Source of the DNA: Thermoplasmata archaeon
GTDB taxonomy: Archaea; Thermoplasmatota; Thermoplasmata; Lutacidiplasmatales; UBA184
Direction of reading: 5' to 3'
Length of the DNA: 64,000 nucleotides
Assembly: GCA_022749815.1 (NCBI GenBank)
Contig: JAKIWV010000004.1
Span: 62,001 to 126,000, forward strand
Both the position numbers and the translations under genes were made by a program. Each line of letters starts with the position of its first letter. Positions within the stretch are counted from its first letter, which is position 1. This document shows, piece by piece, positions 33,401-41,439 of the stretch. The notes under the pieces are model-generated. The model worked only from the letters and a program-made list of their open reading frames with translations, ran no database searches and was not told the DNA's origin.

Positions 33401-34935
33401 TCGGCTCCGACATCGGTGAGTCGACCGGCTTCGAGCGCGGTCCGAACGTCTCCTTCCGCGGTCTCGAGGTTCGAGGGAAGGAACCCCCGCTCGCGCGCAA
33501 TCGCGAGGCACTGGGAGGCGCCGACCAACCGGTCTTGGAAGTGAGCTACGGCGTCTCGACCCACGCCGGAGACCGTGCCCGCGAGGATGCGGCGAGCGCC
33601 GGGCAGGTCGCCTTGCTCGAGTAACCGGAGCGACCGCGCGACTTCGGCTTCGAACGTCGTCGACGCGAACCCGCTCTTCGCGAGCCCAACGAGCATCTCC
33701 CGGACGGACTCGGCTTCGGATCGAACCCCTTCGATGTCCTCGAGAAGAAGGGTGACTCGTTCGAGGGCCTCCTGGCTGGCCGCAATCGCCTCGCCGTAGA
33801 TCCGAAGCCGAAGCGCTTCGCGCGCGCGGTTCATGGCTGCGAATACGTCGCTCGGGTCCCTCCCAAGTCGACGAGCCTCCACGAGCCTCGGCCGGACCTC
33901 GTCCAGCACTCCAGCGACGACGGCCACCACGGGGCCCTCCGCGGATTCTCTGGCCGTCGAGCTGAGACCGGGCAGGTCGTAGCTCTTCGCCGTGTTCAGC
34001 TGGGCGCGTATCTGCTCCAGCGAGGCCAGGGCCTCGTTCGGGTCCACCCCCTGGGCGCGCAAGGCTTCGAGGGTGTCGTGAAGGGCGCTGATCATCGAGG
34101 CAACTCGCTCCCGGAGAAGGGACTGCAGGCTGTCGTTGGCCTGCTCCACCGATGCGACGCTTTGGGGCCAGTCGAGTAGGAACGACCGTTTGTCCGCCTC
34201 GAGCGCGGTTTCCAAGCCCCCGGTTGGGGCCCCGAGTTCGCGGGCCGCCGGGATCGCGCGTTCGGCATCGCCCCTCACGCCCGAGCGCCGCTCGGCCGCG
34301 TTGGGGAAATCCCGCAAGAGAATCTCCGCGAGTAGTCGTTGGGCGGCCTCCGGATTCGCACCCTTGAGCTCAGCCAGCAGCGGTCGAATCTCAGCTTCGA
34401 GTGCTTCGGTGAGCGAATCGCCTCCCCCGGCCCATCGAACGAAGGCTTGCACGCGGTCGGACAGGCTGCTCTCGTACGCCTTCTCGAGTCCAACGAGTGC
34501 TTCATCGATCGCGGCCAGTCGCTCGAACGCTTCTCGCCACAGGCCTTCTTGGAGCTTCGACTCCGCCTCGTCGAGCAAGGGGCGCGCCTCGGCCGGGAGA
34601 GGATTTCCCAGGACGGCGAGCCGGTCGGCCCGCCGAGTCAGCTCCACCTGGCGCTCGGCGACGGGTCCGCGCGCCTCCTCTTCCAGTAGGTTCAGGACCG
34701 ACTTCGATTGACTTTCGAGCGCCTCCCAGTCGGCCTTTCGTTGCAACTCTCGAAGCGGGGGGATCCGGCTGGCGAGATCCGGAATCGTGATGTCGACAGT
34801 GTCGAGAAGCTGGATGCGGGCGTCGATCTCTGTGAGAAGCGCCTCCGCACGCTCGCGCTTCTTCTTGAGGAGCTCCGCCTTTTCTTGGAGCAGCTTGGTG
34901 AGCCGGGAAGAGGACAAAGAGCCGAGTCCCCCCAT
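30472..34935 (-). CDS. 1487-residue helical-repeat protein
   Basis: Almost entirely alpha-helical, rich in Ala, Glu, Leu and Arg, with one cysteine and no membrane segment or signal peptide. A module of about 42 residues recurs at least ten times, of the form A-x2-x-G-[LV]-D-x6-7-L-x2-A-x6-8-Y-x2-A-x3-A: examples include 'ALRAQGVDPNEALASLEQI', 'ARRLGRDPSDVFAAMNRA', 'LETMGLDVAALRTDLEHA', 'GEKLGLDTTPVMQLFSEA' and 'ARARGVDTTKAQELLAAS'. Hairpins of this type resemble TPR arrays or spectrin-like rods. The N-terminal 40 residues are a Lys/Glu coiled coil; the C-terminus ends 'FWPFRRGPGSGT'. ATG has 'GGTGAGGT' upstream and a TATA-like element near 35015-35025. Function unknown; a scaffold or structural role is likely. 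Confidence 0.85.
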   Translation of the reverse strand: MGGLGSLSSSRLTKLLQEKAELLKKKRERAEALLTEIDARIQLLDTVDITIPDLASRIPPLRELQRKADWEALESQSKSVLNLLEEEARGPVAERQVELTRRADRLAVLGNPLPAEARPLLDEAESKLQEGLWREAFERLAAIDEALVGLEKAYESSLSDRVQAFVRWAGGGDSLTEALEAEIRPLLAELKGANPEAAQRLLAEILLRDFPNAAERRSGVRGDAERAIPAARELGAPTGGLETALEADKRSFLLDWPQSVASVEQANDSLQSLLRERVASMISALHDTLEALRAQGVDPNEALASLEQIRAQLNTAKSYDLPGLSSTARESAEGPVVAVVAGVLDEVRPRLVEARRLGRDPSDVFAAMNRAREALRLRIYGEAIAASQEALERVTLLLEDIEGVRSEAESVREMLVGLAKSGFASTTFEAEVARSLRLLEQGDLPGARRILAGTVSGVGRDAVAHFQDRLVGASQCLAIARERGFLPSNLETAEGDVRTALEAGRLTDVGAELGRLDADLRTAAAPYMARRLEEMEKGLAEIPEEQLVTPVRSSMADADVNLRVKENLLAALESLRRAEREFSSVFAARASSLVEALAVERRVLEEMGGTGDEIQREIDEVEQIFNMGDFVKASKAAQEIRTRTLQQQLIRSEESVSHAKLALVELETMGLDVAALRTDLEHAQESAKNARHAEAYRLAEATAQAGRKLKVEAQEVLDLLSVTSEQHQALTKLGQSHGNYRTSVQEAKQAYQSLDFAQARAVLAQLQEELQSAGVRTEASRLLAELKLVAEDGRRLSVPIDATLERLREVEKGLSEGRLRDSAEAIRAVHGELVSLVRPVLEENLRALEGDADTARGLGLDVAPVAATLSEARRRLSQPVPTGVAPLIESARSQFFESRGFLEHSDRVLRRATDALNQAELVRVDVAQPRERLRKVQEMIAHREYPHAIEQASSLERELNQATFQQVSRSLAGFQGLVTRARHEGADTTLAENFLQQARAALENSQPIEALQLAARAESEIERVELQAAIARGSLETMETKLGAAEKEGVVAPAASEELGRARTAFARHDYVEVLEMTLATSDSLAIAREYHRRATEAIDVAQRQRDEAESLSAEFEEASTTLTSARELAAAGQYVDAIRRAREASEKARWATERLFSGGLEEARRLLELAQRWVPERVTDIAKAVDDAETALKARDWNHVTVRLRRAQELADLALAATLDARQEALRALYDRILSGDAAEKERRAEVLRDLAERRSRREYPQAFEAAQEEESRLSTSRVADLRRRTKDLEESLLVGEKLGLDTTPVMQLFSEAKLALQAGKSDPVSGLIDKATTLLGGIVKPRVGDKLRDVRAEFVFARDGLNVNLASVGEILDGIPRLVERGELVDAARMLLSAEEQINQRKAQQRELTNLHYLIDAALTQARARGVDTTKAQELLAASIQARSTDYGLALEKARQAHETLKVALKSKESPSTFWPFRRGPGSGT

Positions 34936-35063
34936 GTCGACTACCTCACCCCCACGCGTCGCGGACCCTCGCCGAAGGGCAATGAAGCCCGCATCGAAAA
35001 TGATGGCCGCTCCGCTTTATAAAGTGAGACCTCAGTCCAACGATAGAACCGCCCCTGAGGGGG

Positions 35064-35450
35064 TCACGAACGGGTGATTCGCCGTTTACCCATCGCGTCG
35101 AGGTACTGCACTTCGGCGCCCGGCGTCAGCTGTCCCTTGAGGTCGGCTTCCAGGGTTAGCGAGAAAGTCTCGTAGCTCTCGAGGTCCATGAGCTGGACCT
35201 CGGTCTCGCTGAGCGAGAGGATCTGGGCCTGGTGCTTCCCAATCATCGGGATCTGTACCTTGTGCTTCACCGGAAAGACCACGCTGCGCTTCGACCCGTC
35301 GAACAGACCCATCGCGTCGATACGGGCCTTCGCTTCCCCGTGTTTGCCCGGTTTGGAAGTCTGGATCGAGATGATCCGGCAGGGCTCGTCGTCGAGGAGC
35401 ACGTAGCGGCCCTCCTTGAGCTCGCGGACTTCGGCGGTGGTCCAGGCCAT
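35064..35450 (-). CDS. eif5a: Translation factor aIF5A
   Basis: Archaeal homologue of eIF5A/EF-P, which helps ribosomes through stalling sequences. 128 residues, normal length: an N-terminal SH3-like domain with the hypusination loop '[13 protein letters not shown]' (the lysine between Gly and His is modified) and a C-terminal OB fold. ATG preceded by 'GGAGG' 8 bases ahead, and a TATA-like 'CTTATCAAG' near 35483-35492. The modifying enzyme is not in this window. It is divergent from the IleRS-like gene. Confidence 0.95.
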   Translation of the reverse strand: MAWTTAEVRELKEGRYVLLDDEPCRIISIQTSKPGKHGEAKARIDAMGLFDGSKRSVVFPVKHKVQIPMIGKHQAQILSLSETEVQLMDLESYETFSLTLEADLKGQLTPGAEVQYLDAMGKRRITRS

Positions 35451-35604
35451 CGAGGGTTCCTCCGCGCCGCGGACGCGCGCCTCTTGATAAGAGTTGTTGT
35501 GGAAGAGGAGCCCCGGCGTGTCGCCCGATGCCCGGAACCATTAAGGTACGAGGCTACGCATCGTTCTCGCCGGGAGTCCATTCGGCGAGGTTGGGGAGCG
35601 TAGG

Positions 35605-38600
35605 ATGCGCGCATTGTCGGCCGCCCTCGACGCCCGAGCAGTCGAGGCCCAGACTCGGGAGTTTTGGTCCGGCCGGGGGCTGCCTCCCGGTCCCGCCGAT
35701 CGCCCGGACCGGGGCGGCCCGCCGATTCACCTCTCGATCGGCGGCCTCCCGCCGTTGGGGGGAATCCCTCTCGCGGCGCTCCATCGGGGGGTCCTCGCCG
35801 ACGTGGCCACGCGCGCCCAACTTCTCCTCGAGCGGACGGCCACAGGCCCAGTGCTCTTCGGCAGCCGCCCTGCCGAAGAAGTGCCCTCTTCGGCGCCGGA
35901 GTTGTGGGAAGGCCTCGGACTATGGTTCGGACGCGGAGCGATGGAACCCGTCGTCCGGTCTGACCTCCATTCGTCGGTCGACCGGATGCTCGGCCGCCTC
36001 GCGGAAACGAACGTCCTCGTGGCGAAGGAGGGCCCGCTGCGATGGTGTCCGCGGTGTCAACAGCCGAGGGATCCGGCCTCCATTCTCTACGTCGACGAGG
36101 AGGGACCGGCGTACTTGGTTCGGTTCGCCCTCCGCGACGTTCAACCCCGCGTCGACGCCCTCGTGTGGACCGACGCCGCTTGGAAGCTCCTCGGGACCAC
36201 GGCGGTGTTGCTCAATCCGAAGCTCGTCTATGTGCTGGCGAAATTCTCGCGCCGCGGTAGCGAAGAACGGGTGCTGACGAGCCGGTCCAGTCTAGAGCGG
36301 CTGCGGGCGTGGCTTCCGGACAGCGAGATCGAGATCCTCGAGGAACGCCCGGGTTCGGGGTGGGCGGGGACCCCGTACGTCCACCCGCTGGCCGAAGAGT
36401 ATCCCCCCCTCCACTCGTTGCTCCCTCCCGGCGGACAGTTCCACCCATCGGCCGAAGTCGGCGACAGCGGCACGGGGATCGTGACGCTGACTCCGGCGCA
36501 TGGCGCCTCCGACGCTCGGATCGCCGAAGCCCTCGAAATTCCGGGCTGGCCGGTGCTTTCGCCGAACGGACTGCTGGAAGGCCAGTCCGCGCACAAGTAC
36601 CAAGGACTTCCCATGGATACGGCGGAGGCATTCATCTTGCGCGACCTAACCGACAGCGCGCTGATCTTCGCGCAGCTTCGCGTGCGCCACGGAGTACCCC
36701 GCTGCGGCGAGTGCGCGAGTGGACTGTTCTGGCGACCAGGCCGGGCCTGGCGCCTCGAGCCGGACCGGATCGATCCCGAGACGCTCTCCCTGTTCGGCCG
36801 GTTGCTCCCACGAGAGCCCTTGCCCGTCGCGTCCGAGGTCGTGCCCTGGCCAGTGAGCGATACGCGACCGACCACGGATGCCGCGTTCCCCTCCCTCGAG
36901 GAATGCAGCGACTGTTCCCGTCTCGCGCCGACGGGAACGGGCCCGCAGTGCCCCTGCGGGGGGATCCGCACCGAGGTTCGACGTCCGCTCCTCCCGATCT
37001 TCGCCGAAGCGATCTATCGGTGGGCCCGCTTGAATCCTTTCCCGCAGGACAACGGTGTGAGCCTCTTCATGCCGGAGCAGCGGCGCGGGCCGGTGCTGCT
37101 GACCCACCTGGTGGGGCAGTTCGCCGCCATGGCGCGGCCGGCGGAGACACACCTGACCCTACTTCCGACGGGGTCCGTGGAGGCGGACGACGCCCGTCCC
37201 GACCCCGGGGCGCCGGTCGACGCGGTTCGATCCGCGCTCGTCCGGATGGCGGCTCGACCCCGGGCAACGTCCCCTCTCACCGCCGTCATCGCCGAGGAGA
37301 CCCGGCGATTGCGCCGGTTCTGGGCGGTAGCTTCCCGACTCTCCGAGGCCCTGGCGCGCGACAGCTTCGGGCTGGGCGACCAATCGATTGCTCAGATCCG
37401 CGACTCGTTGCCGCCGGAGGACCGTGCCTTCGTTTCCCGGTTCGAGCGGTTGCGGGCCGATGCGCTGGCGGGCCTCGCGGCGGGCCGTTTTCCGGACACG
37501 CTGGGCCGGATCTCTCGGTTCGCGGAACACGAGCTACGCGAGAGGTTCTTGCTCCTGGCCCGGAGCCGGCTGGAAGAATCGGGGCCGACTACCGGCAAAT
37601 CCATGGCGCATGGGGTCCTCCTGCACGTGATCATCGGCCTGGCAGAGCTCTGGGCTCCCTTCGCTCCTTTCGCCATGGAGGCGATCCACCGTACCTTCCG
37701 CGACGACGCGCGGAGCTTGTTCGAATCGCCGCTCGCTCCGGTTCGCCAGAGCTTGGTCGACCCCGCCTCGGAGAAACTGCTCGACCTCGTCTCGCCCGTC
37801 GCTCAGGCGATCGAGCGCGCGCGCCGACGCCTGGGGGTCCCTCGCTCGGCCCGATGGGCGAGCCTCGTGGTCAATGCGAGGGATGAGGCGGCCGCCAACG
37901 AGCTACGGGAGCTGCTCCCCGTTCTCACACGGGTGCTGCCCGTGGCGGGGATCGAGATTGCGTCGCCCGCTCATCCCTGGGAAGGGCGACAGATACGGGC
38001 CGAGCCCAACCTGGCCGAGCTCCAACGGGTGTACCGCGCGAGCGCCGGTCGCGTCGCGACGCTGCTCACCCAGATGCCTGGGAAGCGGGTGAAGGAAGGT
38101 CTCCGGAACCAAACGCTCAATGTCGTCCTCGGCGGTAGCGCGGTGCAGATACTTCCTTCCATGGTCGGGCTCACCGACACGCTGCCTCCGCGCGTCCTCG
38201 TACTCTCGTACCCGAAAGGGGACTTGTACCTTCAACTGCCCGAAGGTATCGATTCCGCAGTCTCGGACCGGATGCTCGGCCTCAGCCCCGAGGCCTATCG
38301 CTTGGTCCGAGCGGTTCGTCGGAGGCTCAGCCGGGCCCCGGCGGATGCGAACGTCACCGAGGCCTGGGTCGAGGTCCCCCCTGCGCTCGAAGAGGAGCTC
38401 CGCACCCATGCCGTCGCGATCGCTCAGTCCTTGCGAATCCCGCGGTTCGAGGCGCAGGCCACCGGTACGAGGTTCATCTCCGGCGAAACGACGTGGGGAC
38501 GCACCGCCCTCGGGACCCGCTGGCGGGTGTGGGTGCCGGGTCTGCCGCGGCCGGTCGGCCGTCGCAAGCTTCGAGCCTCGCGTCGCCTCGGACGCCGAGC

Positions 38601-39675
38601 CCGCCGGGCGGTGCGATTCGAACAACTCGATGAGGTGGGCATCGATTTTCTCAGCGAGGACGTACGCAATCGCGAGGCCTCGGTACGGGCGACCTTGGAA
38701 CAACTGGACGTGGCCCTGGGCGTCCCCTTCCTGGGGCCTGCCAAGCTCGAGGCGGCCTGGGAGGCCGGTTACCGAGACGTGGACTCCCTCTCTCGTGCCT
38801 CGTACGAGGCGCTGGTGCCGATCCCGGGATTCGGTCCCTACGTGGCCCGGGAAGTCGTCCGCCGGTATGGCGGGGCCGTTCCGGACCGAATCTGGGTCTG
38901 GCCTCCGATACACGTCACGCTACCGGAACCGGAGCCCGCCCTACTGCCCGAAACGGCGGCACCCGAGCTTCGCCCTGACATCATGGCCCTCGAACCACCC
39001 GCTGGGACCGGACCACCAGCGGCACCCGCCGGCAACGGTCCCCTGGCTCCGCTGACCTCCTCCCCTCCGCCGCCACGTCGCCCCGCACTTCGGGTCGTCG
39101 CGCCGCAGCCGCCACCCCCCCTCGCTCCGACACCTGCTCCCGAGATTGTCCCGCTTCCCCCGTGGCGGCCTCCTGTGCCGGTGGATGCCGCTGCCTCCCA
39201 GGCCTCTGCCGCGCTCCAGGTGTCGACTCGCCCGGGCATCGAGCTCCTCGTGGAAGACACTACGGACACGGCATGGAATCAGTTCCTCGAGGCCGTCTCC
39301 GCCGGTCGACGCGGCCTGTGCGTCACCCGGGAGTTCCCCGACCGACTCCGGCGACGAATCGGTACTCGCGACATCACGGTCATCTGGCTCTCCAACGTGG
39401 GTCGGCAGAACTCGGTGAAACCGAGCGATGTGGGGGCGCTCGGAACGCTCTTCGTCAGCGCCCTTGGCGAGGGCCATGTGTCGGCCGTGCTCCTCGAGGG
39501 CTTCGAGTACCTCGTGACGGTGAACACGCTCGCCCCGGTGTTGAAACTCTTGCGCGAGCTCCACGCCCGTGCCCAAACCGTCGGCACCCCGGTGTGGGTC
39601 CCGGTGAATCCCCGGTTGCTCACGCCGGCGGAAGTGGAGATGCTCCAGGGAGCTTTCCCGGGCGTGTCCCACTGA
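35605..39675 (+). CDS. Catalytically degenerate IleRS-like protein with HhH and DUF835 domains
   Basis: 1356 residues. Residues ~1-960 follow the isoleucyl-tRNA synthetase layout: N-terminal Rossmann region, 'LRWCPRCQQPRDPASI' zinc-binding segment, an editing-domain-like 'GDSGTGIVTLTPAHGASDARI', 'VPRCGECASGLFWRPGRAW', a second Cys cluster 'CSDCSRLAPTGTGPQCPCG', the helical anticodon domain and the IleRS-type C-terminal domain. The catalytic signatures are lost: the HIGH site reads 'GGLPPLGGIP', and the KMSKS site, after 'PEQRRGPVLLTHLVGQ', reads 'SVEADDARPDP'. At ~1060-1110 a helix-hairpin-helix 'LVPIPGFGPYVAREVVRRYGG' follows, then a proline-rich linker, then a DUF835 domain ('VSAVLLEGFEYLVTVNTLAPVLKLL'). 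It cannot be the cell's IleRS. Possible roles are tRNA binding or editing in trans, or regulation. ATG 35605. Confidence 0.82.
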   Translation: MRALSAALDARAVEAQTREFWSGRGLPPGPADRPDRGGPPIHLSIGGLPPLGGIPLAALHRGVLADVATRAQLLLERTATGPVLFGSRPAEEVPSSAPELWEGLGLWFGRGAMEPVVRSDLHSSVDRMLGRLAETNVLVAKEGPLRWCPRCQQPRDPASILYVDEEGPAYLVRFALRDVQPRVDALVWTDAAWKLLGTTAVLLNPKLVYVLAKFSRRGSEERVLTSRSSLERLRAWLPDSEIEILEERPGSGWAGTPYVHPLAEEYPPLHSLLPPGGQFHPSAEVGDSGTGIVTLTPAHGASDARIAEALEIPGWPVLSPNGLLEGQSAHKYQGLPMDTAEAFILRDLTDSALIFAQLRVRHGVPRCGECASGLFWRPGRAWRLEPDRIDPETLSLFGRLLPREPLPVASEVVPWPVSDTRPTTDAAFPSLEECSDCSRLAPTGTGPQCPCGGIRTEVRRPLLPIFAEAIYRWARLNPFPQDNGVSLFMPEQRRGPVLLTHLVGQFAAMARPAETHLTLLPTGSVEADDARPDPGAPVDAVRSALVRMAARPRATSPLTAVIAEETRRLRRFWAVASRLSEALARDSFGLGDQSIAQIRDSLPPEDRAFVSRFERLRADALAGLAAGRFPDTLGRISRFAEHELRERFLLLARSRLEESGPTTGKSMAHGVLLHVIIGLAELWAPFAPFAMEAIHRTFRDDARSLFESPLAPVRQSLVDPASEKLLDLVSPVAQAIERARRRLGVPRSARWASLVVNARDEAAANELRELLPVLTRVLPVAGIEIASPAHPWEGRQIRAEPNLAELQRVYRASAGRVATLLTQMPGKRVKEGLRNQTLNVVLGGSAVQILPSMVGLTDTLPPRVLVLSYPKGDLYLQLPEGIDSAVSDRMLGLSPEAYRLVRAVRRRLSRAPADANVTEAWVEVPPALEEELRTHAVAIAQSLRIPRFEAQATGTRFISGETTWGRTALGTRWRVWVPGLPRPVGRRKLRASRRLGRRARRAVRFEQLDEVGIDFLSEDVRNREASVRATLEQLDVALGVPFLGPAKLEAAWEAGYRDVDSLSRASYEALVPIPGFGPYVAREVVRRYGGAVPDRIWVWPPIHVTLPEPEPALLPETAAPELRPDIMALEPPAGTGPPAAPAGNGPLAPLTSSPPPPRRPALRVVAPQPPPPLAPTPAPEIVPLPPWRPPVPVDAAASQASAALQVSTRPGIELLVEDTTDTAWNQFLEAVSAGRRGLCVTREFPDRLRRRIGTRDITVIWLSNVGRQNSVKPSDVGALGTLFVSALGEGHVSAVLLEGFEYLVTVNTLAPVLKLLRELHARAQTVGTPVWVPVNPRLLTPAEVEMLQGAFPGVSH

Positions 39676-39698
39676 GCCCGCGATCGAGCCACCGTGCG

Positions 39699-40235
39699 TT
39701 AGGCGCCGAGGACAGGCGCTTCGCCCAGGTGTTCCGGAGAATCGAGGTGCTCCCGACACTTGTCCGCCAGCCACTGGAAATGGATCCAGGGATTCGTCGC
39801 CGTCTGGAACTGGCCGTGGAGGTGCTCCGCAATGGGGCGGAAGGCGAGCCAATCCGCGACGATCGCGTAACTCATCATATGAGTGACGAGGGCAATGTCG
39901 ACGATCCCCTCGCGGGTGAACTGGCCGATGAGTTCGTACTGGTACGCGAAGCTCCGGATCTCGAAATCGTCGAGGCTTCCGAAGAACCCGTCCCAGTTCC
40001 CGCCCGACCGACTCTCGGAGACATCGTGGAGCTGCTTCCTTCGACGGGCCGTCGCCTCGTGAGTCAACCGCTCCAGAATGCTGAACGCCGCGTCGTTCCG
40101 ATTCTGGGTCAGGGTCGCCTCGATCAACCGCGCATTCTGCCGGAGCTGGAGCACGATGAAGAACGCGCCGGCCACGACCGCCGCCGAGCTGATCGCGGAG
40201 AGGATGAACGTGATCTCCGAGATATCGAGTCCCAT
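39699..40235 (-). CDS. Membrane-anchored unknown protein, DUF4760-like
   Basis: 178 residues. One N-terminal transmembrane helix 'FILSAISSAAVVAGAFFIVL' is followed by 'LRQNARLIEATLTQNRNDAA' and a helical cytoplasmic domain with conserved-looking 'YQYELIGQFTREGIVD', 'IVADWLAFRPIAEHLH' and 'WIHFQWLADKC'. The arrangement resembles the DUF4760-type small membrane proteins, but this is a weak match by eye and no function is known. It lies head-to-tail with a second membrane protein at 40296, with 60 bases between them. Confidence 0.6.
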   Translation of the reverse strand: MGLDISEITFILSAISSAAVVAGAFFIVLQLRQNARLIEATLTQNRNDAAFSILERLTHEATARRRKQLHDVSESRSGGNWDGFFGSLDDFEIRSFAYQYELIGQFTREGIVDIALVTHMMSYAIVADWLAFRPIAEHLHGQFQTATNPWIHFQWLADKCREHLDSPEHLGEAPVLGA

Positions 40236-40295
40236 CGAGTCCCCCCTTCCCCGATACGGTATGGAGCCTTATCACCGGGGGTGGCGAGTGGCCGG

Positions 40296-40829
40296 CTACG
40301 GACTAGGGCTGATCTGTGGCGAACTCGGCTTTACCGGCATCGGGGTCCCGCATTGGTGACAAAACTTGGCGTCGGCGAGATTCGCCTGGCCACAGCTGGA
40401 ACAGTACACGGTATTGGGTCGGACTCCCGGGGCCATCGGAGCGGGGATCGATGGGGGCATGTAGGCGGGCATCGATGCCATCCGGCTCCGGGCCAGCTCC
40501 AGGGTCGCCGCCATCTCGGGGGGGAGCGCCGGCATCCCCCCACTGCCCATACTGGAGGACATCATGGCGCCGCGGAATGCCGACGCGAGCAGACCGAGCC
40601 CGAAGATCACGACGATCGTGCCGATTCCGAGGCCTAGCGGACTGAAGCCGCACCCCCCCGGGGAGGGGAATCCGGTCGAGTTACCATTGGAACCCGAGTT
40701 GCACGCTGGGAGACCCAGGAGGTGGGGGAGGTAGACTCCGGCGACAGAGCCTCCCGTCGAGACTAGGTAGATTCCGAACAGGAGGATCACGACCCCCAAA
40801 ACCATCGGGACCATTCGTTGAAGCTTCAT
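40296..40829 (-). CDS. Two-TM protein with C-terminal zinc ribbon
   Basis: 177 residues. Helix one 'MVPMVLGVVILLFGIYLVS' and helix two 'LGLGIGTIVVIFGLGLLAS' flank an extracytoplasmic loop with two cysteines ('LPACNSGSNGN', 'GGCGFSP'), which could form a disulfide. A Met/Pro-rich linker leads to a cytoplasmic zinc ribbon 'YCSSCGQANLADAKFCHQCG'. Such tails are common in archaeal membrane proteins and probably serve as interaction modules. A TATA-like 'CTTAGAATA' about 26 bases upstream fits a leaderless ATG. Function unknown. Confidence 0.75.
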   Translation of the reverse strand: MKLQRMVPMVLGVVILLFGIYLVSTGGSVAGVYLPHLLGLPACNSGSNGNSTGFPSPGGCGFSPLGLGIGTIVVIFGLGLLASAFRGAMMSSSMGSGGMPALPPEMAATLELARSRMASMPAYMPPSIPAPMAPGVRPNTVYCSSCGQANLADAKFCHQCGTPMPVKPSSPQISPSP

Positions 40830-40979
40830 CCCGCGGCGTGACGGTGGTCCGGTATTCTAAGATTCCTATCGACGGCCCACGCGGATCGGGACCCAACCCA
40901 GCCTCGTCGAATGGAATCGGAGCGGTGAGCGCGATGAACCGGCAAAAGTCGTGTGGAGTACTCAGCAAACGCGCTCAAG

Positions 40980-41031
40980 TTGTTAAACAAAGTTTTAGAT
41001 ATATCTAAATAATCGTTGAATCTTGTTAAAC
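40980..41031 (+). promoter_or_regulatory. AT-rich operator/promoter island with palindrome and direct repeats
   Basis: In a high-GC neighbourhood this 52-base stretch is strongly AT-rich. It contains the perfect 16-base palindrome TTTAGATATATCTAAA (40994-41009), which includes the probable TATA box of the following gene, and two copies of TTGTTAAAC (40980-40988 and 41023-41031). The left copy extends to the inverted repeat TTGTT-A-AACAA. The downstream gene encodes an RHH protein, so autoregulation by binding here is a natural guess. Confidence 0.6.
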
Positions 41032-41034
41032 GGC

Positions 41035-41433
41035 GTGCGGTCAGCGACCCCGACGAAGTCGCCCTCGTACTTTCTCGGCGTGCGACTCACGTCCGAGGAG
41101 GTCGATCGACTCGACCAGTTCCAGAAGTCGCGCGAAGTCGCGACGCGATCCGACGCCGTGCGGTTACTCGTCCGGCAATCGATCGCGCCGCCTCGAACGG
41201 CGCTGGAGTTCCCTGTGAGCCTGCAGGGCGGATTGGAAGATGTCGTGGAGGACGGATGGGCCCGAACGCTCGACGGGGCGGTGACCCTCGTCGCAACGTT
41301 GGGGCTCCAGGAGCTGAGCCGTCTCCACGCCGAGCGACTCCCGGCACTCCGCCGGGCCGCTCGGGAGACGGCCGGCCGATCCGAACGGCGACGCCGGGCC
41401 GACCGGGAGGGGCGCGAGCTCCTCGATCGCTAA
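41035..41433 (+). CDS. Ribbon-helix-helix transcription regulator
   Basis: 132 residues from GTG 41035; the track uses TTG 41023, which lies closer to the TATA box than usual. Residues ~17-55 form a CopG/MetJ-like core: strand 'SYFLGVRL', helix 'SEEVDRLDQFQKSRE', helix 'SDAVRLLVRQSI'. The remaining ~80 residues are helical and Arg/Glu-rich ('RRAARETAGRSERRRRADR') and may mediate oligomerisation. It follows the palindromic AT-rich island, suggesting negative autoregulation. Target genes cannot be named. Confidence 0.65.
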   Translation: MRSATPTKSPSYFLGVRLTSEEVDRLDQFQKSREVATRSDAVRLLVRQSIAPPRTALEFPVSLQGGLEDVVEDGWARTLDGAVTLVATLGLQELSRLHAERLPALRRAARETAGRSERRRRADREGRELLDR

Positions 41434-41439
41434 CGCACG

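Noticed and set aside
32246-33511. 421-residue minus-strand ORF
   Set aside because: Alternative frame of the helical-repeat protein, extremely Arg-rich and without the repeat pattern.
36309-37886. 525-residue plus-strand ORF inside the IleRS-like gene
   Set aside because: Out-of-frame, Arg/Gly/Pro-rich; the overlapping frame has recognisable domains throughout.
38941-40275. 444-residue minus-strand ORF
   Set aside because: Antisense to the DUF835 region and out of frame with the real membrane-protein gene at 39699-40235.
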